This document shows, one piece after another, positions 4,498-5,208 of a DNA stretch of 5,208 nt. The number at the start of each line of letters is the position of its first letter. The stretch's first letter is position 1. The translations under genes were made by a program, and so were the position numbers. The stretch is from Vicinamibacteria bacterium (lineage in GTDB: Bacteria > Acidobacteriota > Vicinamibacteria > Vicinamibacterales > 2-12-FULL-66-21): NCBI GenBank assembly GCA_025937075.1, contig JAICSD010000337.1:1-5208 (forward strand), in the 5' to 3' direction. Below the pieces are notes generated by a model. The model was not told where the DNA came from. It worked only from the letters and a program-made list of their open reading frames with translations, and searched no databases.

Positions 4498-5208
4498 TTA
4501 TTTCCCTGGCGATTCGAGCTGTTCGACGCGCTGCTGCAGGGCGTTGATGAGCTTCTTCAACTCCGGAAGTTTTCGAAAAATCGCGGACGCCTTCAGCCAC
4601 TCCCGGTTATCGATGGCGGGATAGCCGGAAATGAACGCCCCCGGCCCGACCGAGTTCGGAATCCCGGACTGCGCGGTTGCGATCACGCCCTTCCCGAGCG
4701 TCAGGTGACCCGCTACGCCAACCTGTCCTGCGAGCGTGACGCCGTCCTCGATCGTTGTGCTCCCCGCGATGCCGACCTGCGCGGCGAGCAGGACGTTGCG
4801 GCCAATTCGCACGCCGTGCGCGATCTGAACGAGATTGTCGATTTTGCTTCCCGCTCCGATCCGCGTTTCGCCGATAGCGGGACGATCGATTGCCGTATTC
4901 GCCCCGATCTCCACATCGTCTTCGATGACGATGCCGCCGGCCTGCGGGATCTTGTAATGCGATCCATCTTCGCGATGAGCGAAGCCGAAGCCGTCGCTGC
5001 CAATGACCGCGCCGTCCTGGATGACGACCCGATGGCCGATCCGAACGCGCTCCCGGACGGAGACGCGTGCGTGGATCACGCAGTCGTCACCGATCGCCGC
5101 ATCGCGGCCGATCGTGACGTGCGGATAGATGATCGTCCGCGCGCCGACGGAGGCACCTTCGGCGATGCTCACGAACGCGGCAATTGACGCGTCGGGTGCG
5201 ATCGACGC
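4498..5208 (-). CDS. lpxD: UDP-3-O-(3-hydroxyacyl)glucosamine N-acyltransferase, N-terminus cut by window edge
   Basis: The frame is open to the window edge, so 236 C-terminal codons are visible and the start and N-terminal uridine-binding domain lie outside. LpxD transfers a 3-hydroxyacyl chain from acyl carrier protein to the 2-amino group of UDP-3-O-acylglucosamine, the third step of lipid A synthesis, in the cytoplasm. The visible part has many hexapeptide repeats (for example [30 protein letters not shown]) that build a left-handed beta helix. It also has the LpxD signature [23 protein letters not shown] and [15 protein letters not shown], whose His (codon 4816-4818) is the expected catalytic base. 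The C-terminal helix ends in [22 protein letters not shown], typical of LpxD trimers. A GTG at 5172 is internal, not the start. The gene closes its operon here, ending against the tandem repeat. Confidence 0.97.
   Translation of the reverse strand, partial: ASIAPDASIAAFVSIAEGASVGARTIIYPHVTIGRDAAIGDDCVIHARVSVRERVRIGHRVVIQDGAVIGSDGFGFAHREDGSHYKIPQAGGIVIEDDVEIGANTAIDRPAIGETRIGAGSKIDNLVQIAHGVRIGRNVLLAAQVGIAGSTTIEDGVTLAGQVGVAGHLTLGKGVIATAQSGIPNSVGPGAFISGYPAIDNREWLKASAIFRKLPELKKLINALQQRVEQLESPGK

Noticed and set aside
4437..4499. Possible CRISPR or phage attachment site in the repeat array
   Set aside because: The units are 7 bp and directly adjacent with no spacers, there is no cas gene, and no integrase or tRNA is nearby.
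4321..5187. 288-codon plus-strand open frame opposite lpxD
   Set aside because: It runs through the end of the 3750 gene, the tandem repeat (reading as GRWSVV repeats) and antisense to lpxD. It has no recognisable domain and is a shadow frame.

Overview
The window is high-GC, tightly packed bacterial chromosome with nine coding regions, two of them cut by the window edges, and almost no free intergenic space. lpxD (lipid A synthesis) points to a Gram-negative, outer-membrane organism. The AmmeMemoRadiSam B/A pair, the very high GC, the lmo0937-type small membrane protein and the intergenic GGTCGGT-type short repeat together suggest an acidobacterium, perhaps of the Vicinamibacteria. That assignment is inferred from gene content and has not been tested by phylogeny. 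No tRNA, rRNA, CRISPR array, transposase or prophage gene was seen.

Layout, left to right. (1) 1-668, plus strand: the C-terminus of a Memo-family protein overlaps by 11 nt an AMMECR1-domain protein, the B and A components of the AmmeMemoRadiSam set. (2) 635-1540, minus strand: deoxyribonuclease IV (nfo) with all nine zinc ligands. Its 3' end overlaps the AMMECR1 gene by 34 nt. (3) 1566-2459, plus strand: an exported S1/P1-nuclease/phospholipase C superfamily zinc enzyme, divergent from nfo across only 25 nt that hold a perfect palindrome GTGATATCAC. (4) 2467-2925, minus strand: a short MgtC/SapB-type membrane protein. (5) 2992-3135, plus strand: a 47-residue two-helix membrane protein preceded by a well-matched sigma-54 promoter and a strong ribosome binding site. 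(6) 3148-3708, minus strand: a small secreted beta-rich protein of unknown function. (7) 3750-4433, plus strand: a membrane-associated protein of unknown role with an LPGPN motif, possibly related to the mitochondrial K+/H+ exchange-related family. (8) 4434-4497: a 7-bp tandem repeat filling the convergent gap. (9) 4498-5208, minus strand: most of lpxD, running off the right edge.

The genes do not form one pathway. Apart from the Memo/AMMECR1 pair they alternate strands, so most are probably transcribed singly. Themes are DNA repair (nfo), the cell envelope (lpxD, MgtC-like, the small membrane protein, two exported proteins) and the uncharacterised AmmeMemoRadiSam set. The most interesting regulatory features are the sigma-54 promoter at 2954-2969, the palindromic element between nfo and the nuclease, and several starts that lack a Shine-Dalgarno sequence but have a TANNNT-like hexamer 6-9 nt upstream, suggesting leaderless transcripts. 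I found no convincing undescribed multi-gene system.
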